Origin: Neobacillus mesonae
Lineage (GTDB): Bacteria > Bacillota > Bacilli > Bacillales > Cytobacillaceae
Assembly (NCBI RefSeq): GCF_023715155.1
Contig: NZ_JAMBNQ010000003.1
Span: 62,001 to 126,000, forward strand
Direction of reading: 5' to 3'
Length of the DNA stretch: 64,000 bases
Below the pieces are notes generated by a model. That model saw nothing but the letters and a program-made list of their open reading frames with translations. It ran no database searches and was not told the DNA's origin. Numbering within the stretch: the stretch's first letter is position 1; the number at the start of each line of letters is the position of its first letter. Of the stretch, positions 45,684 through 54,421 are shown piece by piece. A program made the translations under genes and the position numbers.

Positions 45684-45701
45684 GGAAAAGGTGAATGAGA
45701 T

Positions 45702-47060
45702 ATGGGAAATGAAGAGGCTGTATTTTTTAGCCGGGTTTTGACTGAATTAACATTATCCTTCCACATTATTTATGCAACCATCGGCGTTGGCGTTCCGCTG
45801 ATGATTATGATTGCTCAATGGGTAGGAATTAAGAAACAGGATGAACACTACACTTTATTAGCGAGACGGTGGACTCGCGGCTATGTCATAACAGTTGCAG
45901 TTGGTGTTGTGACCGGGACGGCGATTGGGCTCCAGCTTTCGTTGTTGTGGCCGAATTTTATGGAGCTGGCGGGTAATGTAATTGCTCTGCCGCTGTTCAT
46001 GGAAACATTTGCTTTCTTTTTTGAAGCCATTTTTTTAGGCATTTATCTCTACACATGGGACAGGTTTAAAAATCAGAAAAGACATTTGATGCTGTTAATT
46101 CCGGTTGCACTTGGGGCATCATTTTCAGCCATTTTTATTACGATTGTGAATGCATTTATGAATGCGCCCCAGGGATTTGATCTGGTGAAAGGCCAGCTTG
46201 TGAATGTCAGACCAATAATAGCAATGTTCAATCCGGCCATGCCGACGAAAGTGGCGCATGTGTTGGTGACCGCCTATATGACTTCTGCTTTTGTGCTGGC
46301 TTCCATTGGGGCATACCGGCTGTTGAAAGGCTCAAGCCATACATATCATAAAAAAGCGTTATTTTTAACAATGAAGCTTGGATTTGTTTTTTCTATTGCT
46401 GCTGCAATTATCGGGGATTTCTCCGGCAAATATTTAGCGGAATATCAGCCGGAAAAATTAGCTGCTGCAGAGTGGCATTTTGAAACAGAAGAAGGCGCCC
46501 CGCTCATGTTGTACGGAGTTCTCGCTGATGATGAAGTGAAATATGCGATAAAAATTCCATATGCCCTCAGTTTTTTGGCCCACAGCAGTCTGTACTCCAG
46601 TGTGATTGGTTTAGATCAATTTGCCGAGGAGGATATTCCGCCGCTCTATATTCACTATTTGTTTGATGTAATGGTCACGATTGGAATGTGGATGGTTGGT
46701 CTATCCGTGTCTTATCTGGCGGGGATGTGGCTTAGATGGCGGTTTATCTCATCCAAATGGTTTCGCTGGCTGCTCGTTCTCGCCGGTCCATTATCGATTA
46801 TTGCGATTGAGGCTGGCTGGTGGCTTGCGGAGGTAGGACGGCAGCCGTGGATTCTTAGAGGAATTATGCGGACAAGTACTGCAGCTACGACAAGCGGTCA
46901 AGTCGATACGATGCTTTGGCTTTTCTGCGGATTGTATTTGATTCTAGGGATTGGAAGTATGCTGGTGTTATGGCGGATGTTCCGCCGCAATCCGGTGGAA
47001 CAGGAAATAGCTGACCGGCGGGCAGAGAAAGCAGGTGATATAAAATGGACCTTGAAATAA
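45702..47060 (+). CDS. cydA: Cytochrome bd oxidase subunit I
   Basis: A 452-residue quinol oxidase subunit carrying haems b and d, with nine membrane helices and a short Q-loop of the Bacillus type. The N-terminal region has FHIIYATIGVGVPLMIMIAQ, and the quinol-site region has WWLAEVGRQPWILRGIMRTS. It reduces oxygen with electrons from menaquinol at high affinity. The start is ATG with an AAAGGTG site. It overlaps cydB by 16 bases. cydCD, found downstream in B. subtilis, are absent. Confidence 0.94.
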   Translation: MGNEEAVFFSRVLTELTLSFHIIYATIGVGVPLMIMIAQWVGIKKQDEHYTLLARRWTRGYVITVAVGVVTGTAIGLQLSLLWPNFMELAGNVIALPLFMETFAFFFEAIFLGIYLYTWDRFKNQKRHLMLLIPVALGASFSAIFITIVNAFMNAPQGFDLVKGQLVNVRPIIAMFNPAMPTKVAHVLVTAYMTSAFVLASIGAYRLLKGSSHTYHKKALFLTMKLGFVFSIAAAIIGDFSGKYLAEYQPEKLAAAEWHFETEEGAPLMLYGVLADDEVKYAIKIPYALSFLAHSSLYSSVIGLDQFAEEDIPPLYIHYLFDVMVTIGMWMVGLSVSYLAGMWLRWRFISSKWFRWLLVLAGPLSIIAIEAGWWLAEVGRQPWILRGIMRTSTAATTSGQVDTMLWLFCGLYLILGIGSMLVLWRMFRRNPVEQEIADRRAEKAGDIKWTLK

Positions 47061-48070
47061 TTGGAATTACCGTTTTGGGCGTATTTCTGTTTGGCTATAT
47101 AATTGTGGCCTCTATTGATTTTGGTGCGGGCTTCTTTAATGCTTACAGTGCATTAACAGGAAGACAGCATATTTTAACAAAGGTGATTCAACGATATTTG
47201 TCCCCGGTGTGGGAAGTGACGAATGTCTTTTTAGTGTTTTTCTTTGTCGGGATTGTAGGGTTTTTTCCAAAAACAGCCTACTATTATGGTTCGACACTGC
47301 TTGTGCCTGCCAGTATAGCAATAATTTTGTTAGCCATCCGCGGTGCTTACTATGCTTTTACGATATATGGAGGGTTGAAACATCGGCGTTATACCCTTTT
47401 GTATGGCCTTACGGGATTGTTTATACCGGCGTCCTTGTCGATTGTATTGACGATTTCCGAGGGCGGCTTTGTTCAGCTCGAGCGTTCCGGACCAGTGCTT
47501 GATTATTGGTCATTATTCACGAGTCCGTTATCATGGAGCATTGTTGTGCTGAGTCTGACGTCGGTTTTGTATATTTCTGCTGTGTTTTTAACATGGTATT
47601 CACAAAAAGCGAAGGACTGGGGAGCGGTTAAGCTCCTGCGAAGGTATGCGCTTGGCTGGTCGCTTCCGGCAATTATTACAGCCGCAGGCATCATTGTGGA
47701 AATGCGGACTCATAACCCTGAGCATTACAGCCGGCTTCTTGAACTCTGGTGGATGTTTGGGCTGTCCGTGCTTTTGTTTGCCGGAACAGTGTACTTGCTT
47801 TGGAAGCGGATTGCCTATGGTCTGGCATTTGCGCTGTTAACCGGGCAGTTCGCACTTGCTTTTTTGGCATATGGTATCTCACATTATCCGTATTTAATGT
47901 ATCCGCATCTCACGATTTATGACAGCTTTACAAATGAGGCGATGGCTACTGCCTTGGTGATTGCGTTTATTGCAGGGCTTGGACTGTTGCTCCCATCGTT
48001 GTACTTGCTGCTGCGGCTGTTTTTGTTTAACAAGGAATATGTACAAGGCAATCGTGATGATCATGTATAG
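47045..48070 (+). CDS. cydB: Cytochrome bd oxidase subunit II
   Basis: A 341-residue membrane partner of CydA with about eight or nine helices. GYIIVASIDFGAGFFNAYS near the N-terminus is the family hallmark. Translation is coupled to cydA through a 16-base overlap. It is followed after 14 bases by the small subunit gene cydS. Confidence 0.93.
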   Translation: MDLEIIGITVLGVFLFGYIIVASIDFGAGFFNAYSALTGRQHILTKVIQRYLSPVWEVTNVFLVFFFVGIVGFFPKTAYYYGSTLLVPASIAIILLAIRGAYYAFTIYGGLKHRRYTLLYGLTGLFIPASLSIVLTISEGGFVQLERSGPVLDYWSLFTSPLSWSIVVLSLTSVLYISAVFLTWYSQKAKDWGAVKLLRRYALGWSLPAIITAAGIIVEMRTHNPEHYSRLLELWWMFGLSVLLFAGTVYLLWKRIAYGLAFALLTGQFALAFLAYGISHYPYLMYPHLTIYDSFTNEAMATALVIAFIAGLGLLLPSLYLLLRLFLFNKEYVQGNRDDHV

Positions 48071-48084
48071 GGAGGGAAATTCTT

Positions 48085-48195
48085 TTGGAAAGTTTCTTAA
48101 TCTTTTATGCACCGTTTTTGGTCGTGCTTGCCTCAATTGCAGCGGCATTCTGGCTCGCTCCGATGGATAATATGGTGAGGAAGGGGCGGAAGTAG
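48085..48195 (+). CDS. cydS: Cytochrome bd small subunit CydS
   Basis: A 36-residue single-helix protein starting at TTG behind GGAGGG. The sequence starts MESFLIFYAPFLVVLASI and continues with a hydrophobic AAAFWLAP and a basic tail. It closely resembles the CydS subunit known from Geobacillus cytochrome bd (LIMYAPM..V..AAFWV pattern). CydS helps to hold the haem arrangement in subunit I. It is short enough to be missed by gene finders. Confidence 0.85.
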   Translation: MESFLIFYAPFLVVLASIAAAFWLAPMDNMVRKGRK

Positions 48196-48229
48196 GTGTC
48201 ATTTCCTTCGCTGTGTTTTAAAGATGTTA

Positions 48230-49095
48230 GGGGAGACAAGCCCTATTACCCGGATGGGGTGCAGTAGGTGAGGTTTGGTAAAAAGAAGCGAGCTTTATTG
48301 CCCGAAGAGCGTGCAGTAGGTGAGGTTTGGTAAAAAGAAGCGCGTTCTATTGCCCCTAAAGCGAGCAGCAGGTGGTTTAAGGTAAAAAGAAACATGCTCT
48401 AATTCCTGTGGAGCTTGTAAAAGAGAGGCTGCGGTAAAAAGAGGCGTGTTCTATTGCCCCTACCCATACTCATGGGGTGGTAATAGTAAAAAGGCAAATT
48501 TCTTCCCGAAGCGAGATCAAAGCAAGAGCATCGGGTAAAAAAAGGCAGTAATTCTTCCCGAAGCGAGATCAAAGCAAGAGCATCGGTAAAAAACAGCCGG
48601 TGATTCTTCCCAAAACGAGTTCAAAACGGGAGCATCGGGTAAAAAAAGTCAGTAATTCTTCCCGAAGCGAGATTAAAGCAAGAGCATCGGGTAAAAAAAG
48701 GCAGTAATTCTTCCCGAAGCGGTTCAAAGCAAGAGCATCGGGTAAAAAAAGTCAGTAATTCTTCCCGAAGCGAGATCAAAGCAAGAGCATCGGGTAAAAA
48801 AAGGCAGTAATTCTTCCCAAAACGAGTTCAAAACAGGAGCATCGGTAAAAAAGCGGGCTTGATTCTGCTCAAAAGAGCCCCAAATAAGAATCCAACGGCA
48901 AAATAAAGGGTAGATTTTTCCCTTACCGTGCTGGAATCAAGGCCCGGCGGTAAAAAAGCGGGCTTGATTCTGCCCAAAAGAGCACCGAATAAGACTCCAA
49001 CGGTAAAATAAAAGGAATATTTTTCCTGCACCATGCTGGAATCAAGGCCCGGAGGTAAAAATGAAGTGAATATTTTCCCCAATGGTACCCCTAAA
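48230..49095. repeat. 52-bp periodic intergenic array, about 17 units
   Basis: The motif (T/A)TT(C/G)TTCCC or TATTGCCC recurs at 48244, 48296, 48348, 48400, 48452, 48500, 48552, 48604, 48656, 48708, 48759, 48811, 48863, about 48915, 48968, 49021 and 49073. Nearly every step is 51-53 bases. Each unit also carries GGTAAAAA about 15-20 bases before it. The central units are almost identical (GGTAAAAAAAGGCAGTAATT, then CTTCCCGAAGCGAGATC). The flanking ones are strongly diverged but keep the period, and two form a 105-base double unit. No spacers of CRISPR type occur. Confidence 0.88.
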
Positions 49096-49222
49096 AAGCC
49101 ATGAAGGTAAAAATGAATTTATTTTAAGAGTAATTTTTCCTTTTCAGCCCCTTTCTGATTGGCATTTCTGTCATTATTTACTAAAGTATATATATAGAGA
49201 AGCGGCAGAGGGAGATGAGGTA

Positions 49223-50401
49223 TTGGCGAAGTCCAATCGAAACAATTTATTGGAAATTCTTTTGGTTTCAATGAGACTCGGACTCACATCATTTGGCGGG
49301 CCCACCGCCCATCTAGGTTACTTCCATGAAGAATACGTCCGGCGGAAAAAATGGCTCGATGAAAACAGTTATGCCGATTTAGTGGCACTCTGTCAATTCC
49401 TGCCTGGACCCGCAAGCAGCCAGGTTGGAATCGGAATTGGTGTTCTACGAGGGGGTGTTCTCGGCGGAGTATTAGCCTTCATCGGCTTTACTGCCCCATC
49501 TGCGGCAATTTTAATCCTATTTGCGTTACTCCTGCAGGGAATGGACATCTATGAAGCAGGCTGGATTCATGGTTTGAAAATTGTTGCGGTGGCGGTTGTT
49601 GCTCATGCTATCGCAGGTATGGCGCAAAAATTAACACCTGATAAACCGACGAAAGCAATTGCCTTATTTGCATTGACTGCCACACTGTTTTGGCAGGCCG
49701 CCTTTACACAAGTTGGCATTATCCTATTGTCGGCAGCTGCTGGAGTGCTCATTTTTAAACAAAACAAAGAAGAGCAGGAAACAGCAGCGGAAATATCGTT
49801 TCCACTAACACATCGTTTTGCAGTCGTCTGTTTAGGTTTATTTTTTGCCCTGCTCATTTTTCTTCCTTTTTTAAAAGAAATCACCTCTTCCTATTGGCTG
49901 ACGTTATTTGATCGTTTTTACCGCTCTGGTTCATTGGTGTTTGGCGGCGGGCATGTGGTGCTGCCATTGTTGGAACGGGAATTTGTCCCAACGGGCTGGC
50001 TGTCGAAGGAAGAGTTTCTTGCGGGATATGGTGCAGCCCAGGCTGTTCCTGGACCGTTATTTACGTTTGCGGCCTACATTGGAGCTGTCGCCAAAGGGTG
50101 GGCAGGAGGAGTCTTCGCCACATTGGCGATCTTTTTGCCGGCATTTCTTCTCGTTTTAGGCACGCTGCCTTTTTGGAACACACTGCGGCGAAACCCGAGG
50201 ATTAAAGGGGCATTAATCGGGGTTAATGCAGCAGTGGTGGGGATTTTGATTGCCGCGTTTTATAATCCGATTTGGACGAGTTCCATTTTAGCACCAAAGG
50301 ACTTTGCACTGGCCGCTATTCTTTTCAGCCTGTTAGCGTATTGGAAACTGCCGCCGTGGGTCATTGTGGTTTTGGGGGCAGTCGGAGGCGTTATTTTTTA
50401 A
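49223..50401 (+). CDS. chrA: Chromate transporter ChrA
   Basis: A 392-residue CHR-family membrane protein with two homologous halves. MRLGLTSFGGPTAHLGYFHEEY and LCQFLPGPASSQVGIGIG mark the first half. RSGSLVFGGGHVVLPLLE and AAQAVPGPLFTFAAYIG mark the second. It exports chromate. I chose TTG 49223, preceded by GAGGGAG, because it fits the family start; the longer frame upstream runs into the repeat array. The 3' end overlaps the converging DUF2071 relic by 11 bases. Confidence 0.88.
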   Translation: MAKSNRNNLLEILLVSMRLGLTSFGGPTAHLGYFHEEYVRRKKWLDENSYADLVALCQFLPGPASSQVGIGIGVLRGGVLGGVLAFIGFTAPSAAILILFALLLQGMDIYEAGWIHGLKIVAVAVVAHAIAGMAQKLTPDKPTKAIALFALTATLFWQAAFTQVGIILLSAAAGVLIFKQNKEEQETAAEISFPLTHRFAVVCLGLFFALLIFLPFLKEITSSYWLTLFDRFYRSGSLVFGGGHVVLPLLEREFVPTGWLSKEEFLAGYGAAQAVPGPLFTFAAYIGAVAKGWAGGVFATLAIFLPAFLLVLGTLPFWNTLRRNPRIKGALIGVNAAVVGILIAAFYNPIWTSSILAPKDFALAAILFSLLAYWKLPPWVIVVLGAVGGVIF

Positions 50402-51058
50402 AAGCCCGTTTTAATGAAAAAAAAAACGCCTCTTTTGTTGAAGAATAATGAACAAGCAGAGGTTCTCCTGATAAATTCAATGGTGCCGCTGAATTTGTTA
50501 ATAACTCCACATTTGCCCCGCTTACACTCCAGCTTTTGTGGCTGATATTCCCGTGTAATAACAGCGGTCCATTTTTGTAAATAAGTAATAGCGCTCCAGC
50601 AGCCAATCGTCCAAAGTTTCGGGAATCGTCCGCGAACACACAGCACTGGGTGTATAACTCATAGAAAATCTGAATACCTGCTTACTATTAAAAACAAACT
50701 CATTCTCCTTTCGAAAAAAATCCATCTTTGCAAAATGATAAGGCAATGCAGCCAATCGTGCTCCTGCGACACTAGGCAAGTGATTAGCGTCAAGCGAGAA
50801 AAAGTAAACACCTGCTGTATCCCCAACCTTCACGTATGTTCTGACATTCAACTCTAAATACCGATTCAAAAGTGGAATTTCCGGCAGAAACCGAAAACGC
50901 TGATGATTAACCCTAAATGATAGGACCGTCAGCCAAGCTTTGCCGGCAAATAAATCTAACTCAAGTTAAGCTGGGATAAGGTTTTGCAGCTGTTCTGGTG
51001 CAGCCTCCCAATGGCAAAACAATAAATGTTCCCAAGTCTGCTTTATCATCCAGCCCAT
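50391..51058 (-). pseudogene. DUF2071 (YqjF-like) pseudogene with two lesions
   Basis: Read on the minus strand from ATG 51058, the frame gives MGWMIKQTWEHLLFCHW and up to NLIPA. It then meets TAA at 50966-50968 and continues in frame as LELDLFAGKAWLT. NVRTYVKVGDTAGVYFFSLD is diagnostic of DUF2071. Near 50560-50580 the frame shifts by one base: FTKMDRC is followed in another frame by HGNISHKSW and SAAPLNLSGEPLLVHYS, the usual C-terminus. Repairing one serine codon and one base would restore about 220 residues. The function of the family is unknown. Confidence 0.8.
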
Positions 51059-51082
51059 TTTTAAAAACATCTTTCAAAATGA

Positions 51083-51134
51083 TTGACATTCAAACCGGTA
51101 TTTGAATAAGATATAATCAAATGAACGTTTGAAT
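51083..51134 (+). promoter_or_regulatory. cadCA promoter with two CadC operators
   Basis: ATTCAAA-N6-TTTGAAT at 51088-51107 and ATCAAA-N6-TTTGAAT at 51116-51134 are two inverted repeats with the same six-base gap, 27 bases centre to centre. TATAAT lies at 51112-51117 between them. TTCAAA at 51089 gives a 17-base spacer as the -35. Known CadC/ArsR-type operators have this TCAAA-N6-TTTGA form. Confidence 0.75.
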
Positions 51135-51149
51135 GAAGAAGGTGAATCT

Positions 51150-51521
51150 ATGAAAGATCATGATGTTTGCGAGATTACATGTGTCGATAATGATAAAACA
51201 AGAAACGTCCGGCAGCAGCTTGCGAAAACAAGTCACATTCTTGAAGTGACGAAGATTTTTAAAGCATTATCCGATGAAACCAGGATGAAAATTGCTTATG
51301 CTCTTACATTGGAAAATGAGCTTTGTGTCTGCGACGTTGCTCATATTGTCGGGGCTACGACCGCGACCGCTTCTCACCATTTGCGGCATTTACGGAGCCT
51401 GGGTCTTGCGAAATACCGCAAAGAAGGCAAGCTCGTCTATTATTCCCTTGATGACGATCATGTAAAACAATTAATTCATATCGCCTTAGAGCACCAGGAA
51501 GAGGTGGCAGAACGTGAATAG
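51150..51521 (+). CDS. cadC: Metal-sensing ArsR-family repressor CadC
   Basis: A 123-residue winged helix repressor. The metal-binding ELCVCD in the alpha-4 region and an N-terminal CEITCVD match CadC (122 residues in Staphylococcus), where these cysteines bind Cd, Pb or Zn. The recognition helix is TTATASHHLRHLRSLGLA. I chose ATG 51150 with GAAGGTG; a TTG at 51129 lies inside the second operator. It overlaps cadA by eight bases, so repressor and pump are coupled. Confidence 0.93.
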   Translation: MKDHDVCEITCVDNDKTRNVRQQLAKTSHILEVTKIFKALSDETRMKIAYALTLENELCVCDVAHIVGATTATASHHLRHLRSLGLAKYRKEGKLVYYSLDDDHVKQLIHIALEHQEEVAERE

Positions 51522-53592
51522 TTCAAATGAGGGAGAGGCTCTTGAAAAACAAGTCTACCGCGTACAGGGATTTTCCTGAACGAGCTGTGCCGCCAAGTTC
51601 GAAAAGAACGTACAGCACCTGGATGGTGTTGTGGATGCACAAGTTAACTTCGGCGCTTCAAAACTTACAGTCTATGGAAATGCAAGTCTTGAACAATTGC
51701 ATGAAGCTGGTGCGTTTGAAAACTTAACACTTTATCCCGAAAAAGAAAAAATGCCAGATCTTCCAAAAGAGCCGCTTTGGAAACGGTATTCCCTTCTAGG
51801 ACTGTCGGGGCTGTTTCTAATCACCGGTTACCTTTTTTCAAGCAATATTCTTTTTGCAATGGCGATTTTGCTCGGAGGCTTCCGGCTTTTTAAAACGGGT
51901 TTAAAAAACTTGTTCCATCTTGAATTTGACATGAAAACGCTGATGACAGTTGCCATCATTGGTGCAGCAATAATTGGCGAGTGGAGTGAAGGGGCGGTTG
52001 TCGTGATTCTTTTTGCCATCAGCGAAGTCCTTGAAGGGTATTCAATGGATAAGGCAAGGAATTCAATCCGCTCTTTAATGGAAATGACGCCGTCAGAAGC
52101 TCTCATTGTTCGTAACGGCCAGGAGCTGGTGGTAAAAGCGGAGGATATCGTTATCGGCGATATCATGCTGGTGAAACCGGGGCAGATGATTGCCATGGAT
52201 GGCGTGATTATCGAAGGTGCTTCTTCTGTAAACCAAGCGGCAATTACCGGCGAATCCGTTCCAGTGGAAAGGGCAGTCCATGATGAGGTGTTTGCCGGGA
52301 CATTAAATGAAGAAGGCTTTTTAAAAGTGAAGGTTACAAAGCTTGCTGATGATACAACCATCGCAAAAATCATCCAATTAGTAGAGGATGCACAGGCAGA
52401 AAAAGCACCTTCACAGCAGTTTGTCGACCGTTTCGCGAAATATTATACGCCGGTTATAATGGCGGTCGCTGCACTTGTTGCAATTGTTCCGCCATTGTTT
52501 TTAGGAGATTGGCAGGAATGGATATATCAAGGCCTTGCCGTACTCGTAGTAGGATGCCCGTGTGCACTGGTAATCTCAACACCGGTTTCGATTGTTACAG
52601 CTATCGGGAATGCTGCACGCAATGGGGTGTTAATCAAAGGCGGCAGCTATTTAGAAGAGCTTGGCGCGTTAAAAGCTATTGCGTTTGATAAAACAGGGAC
52701 ATTGACAAATGGAACACCGGTTGTCACTGACTTTATCAATTATTCAAATGACGGCGAACTGCTTGAAAAAATAGCTGCCCTTGAAAGTATGTCCCAGCAC
52801 CCGCTTGCCGGCGCAATTATCAAAAAAGCAGCAGATGTGAATAAGAAATATACAGTGGAAAATTTTTCAGCGCTGACAGGCATGGGCATAAAAGGATCCA
52901 TTGCCGGCGTCGACTATCGGATTGGGAATATGAAATTATTTGAAACAATACCGGCGGAGATCATGGAGCAGATTATGGAGCTTCAAACCGATGGAAAAAC
53001 GGTGATGATTACCGGAACGAAAAGTGACATTCTCGCATTGATTGCGGTTGCCGATGAAGTGCGCGAGAGCAGTCAGTCTGTCATTGAACAGCTTCATCGG
53101 CTGGGAATTCATCATACGATTCTGCTGACAGGTGACAATCAGCAAACAGCTGAGGCAATCGGCCGGATGACAGGTGTCACCAGCATTCAAGCAGAGCTGC
53201 TCCCGGAGGATAAGCTGAATTATATGAAGAAAATAGGAACTCAATTTGGCAGAGTCGGCATGGTCGGCGACGGTGTGAATGATGCACCTGCACTTGCGGC
53301 AGCAGATGTCGGCATTGCAATGGGCGGCGCCGGGACGGATACGGCACTTGAAACAGCGGACATCGCACTAATGAATGATGATCTAAAAAAGCTGCCATTT
53401 ACGATTCAATTAAGCCGCAAAACGCTGAGGATTATTAAACAAAATATTACTTTAGCACTCGTTGTAAAGCTTTTGGCCCTGCTTCTCGTTGTCCCCGGCT
53501 GGCTGACATTATGGATTGCCATTTTTGCTGACATGGGCATGACATTAATTGTCACGTTAAATGGCTTGCGGCTGCTGCGGCTGAAAGATTAG
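51514..53592 (+). CDS. cadA: Cd/Zn/Pb P1B-type ATPase CadA, in-frame TGA
   Basis: A P-type metal exporter of 692 codons. GTG 51514 overlaps cadC and has GAGGTGG upstream, so translation should begin there. The N-terminal heavy-metal-associated domain reads VYRVQGFS, then TGA at 51577-51579, then [11 protein letters not shown]. Homologues have GFSCTNCAGKFEKNV, so TGA stands exactly at the first cysteine of the metal-binding CxxC. From 51631 (GTG) the frame is open and encodes the intact pump: [20 protein letters not shown] and [11 protein letters not shown]. Without the N-terminal domain the pump may still work if translation restarts. The TGA could be a nonsense mutation, an error, or recoding. 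Confidence 0.88.
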
Positions 53593-53605
53593 GTTAGATT
53601 TTAAG

Positions 53606-53662
53606 TTCACCAATAATTTTCTAAGATTTGCTGATAACTGGATATTAATTCGCCGATAAATC
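53606..53662. repeat. Short 21-bp periodic TTCGCCGATAA repeat
   Basis: TTCACCAATAA (53606), TTTGCTGATAA (53627) and TTCGCCGATAA (53649) are spaced 21 and 22 bases. They resemble the reverse complement of the TTATCCGCGAA units after panF. Confidence 0.55.
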
Positions 53663-53732
53663 TGACGGCAGGACAATTAGAAGGACTAAAATTTTAAAAT
53701 TAAATAAAACATCCGGTAAGGGGTGGAATCCG

Positions 53733-54344
53733 TTGAACAATCATTGGACCAAAATGATTTACCGTCTATGGTCACCTGTCTATGATTATTTTTTCAATAG
53801 AGGTCCATTCTTAAATGCGCGGCGGAAGGTGTTCAACGGAGTCTGCTTCAAAAAGGGAGAAAAAGTCTTATTTGTGGGCGTGGGAACAGGTGCTGACCTT
53901 GAATGGGTCCCTGTTAACCACCTAAAGATTACCGCCATTGACTATTCGGAAGAAATGCTCCTGCAGGCCAAAAGGAAATTTCAAACTGGTACAATTAATT
54001 TCCGCCAAATGGATGCACAGGATTTACAGCTTGCGGACAACTCATTTGACTATGTGATAGCAAGCTTGATCCTCTCTGTTGTCCCTGATAGCAGCAAGGT
54101 CTTCTCCGAAATGATTCGAGTGACACGGTCAGGCGGCAGGATCATTATTTTTGACAAATTTGCTTCAAAGCCATTACGTGTGAAAAAACTCATACGGCCC
54201 ATCATAAAAATTCTGGGTACCGATATTGGTCTTTCATTTGAAACATTATTCGCAAAACATAGGGATCACACTATAACATTACTTGAAGATCAAGCCGTCT
54301 TATTCGGCGGTATGTATCGAAAAATAATGATTGGAAAAAAATAA
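53733..54344 (+). CDS. SAM-dependent methyltransferase
   Basis: A 203-residue class I methyltransferase. Motif I is VLFVGVGTGADLEWVP and the next strand has AIDYSEEMLLQAKR. FDYVIASLILSVVP and VTRSGGRIIIFDKFAS complete the fold. It resembles phospholipid or small-molecule methyltransferases, but the substrate cannot be told. It starts at TTG with an AAGGGGTGG site. It lies between cadA and czcD, so a link to metal or metalloid resistance is possible but unproven. Confidence 0.75.
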   Translation: MNNHWTKMIYRLWSPVYDYFFNRGPFLNARRKVFNGVCFKKGEKVLFVGVGTGADLEWVPVNHLKITAIDYSEEMLLQAKRKFQTGTINFRQMDAQDLQLADNSFDYVIASLILSVVPDSSKVFSEMIRVTRSGGRIIIFDKFASKPLRVKKLIRPIIKILGTDIGLSFETLFAKHRDHTITLLEDQAVLFGGMYRKIMIGKK

Positions 54345-54421
54345 ACCTTAATCGTAATATTTTCGGTTTAGAATCTAAAAACTAAAAGAACCAAATTGGT
54401 GAAGCTCACGGGGGGATAAAT

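Noticed and set aside
48230..49095. CRISPR array
   Set aside because: The repeating unit is 52 bases with no unique spacers of constant length, the units drift gradually in sequence, and no cas genes are near.
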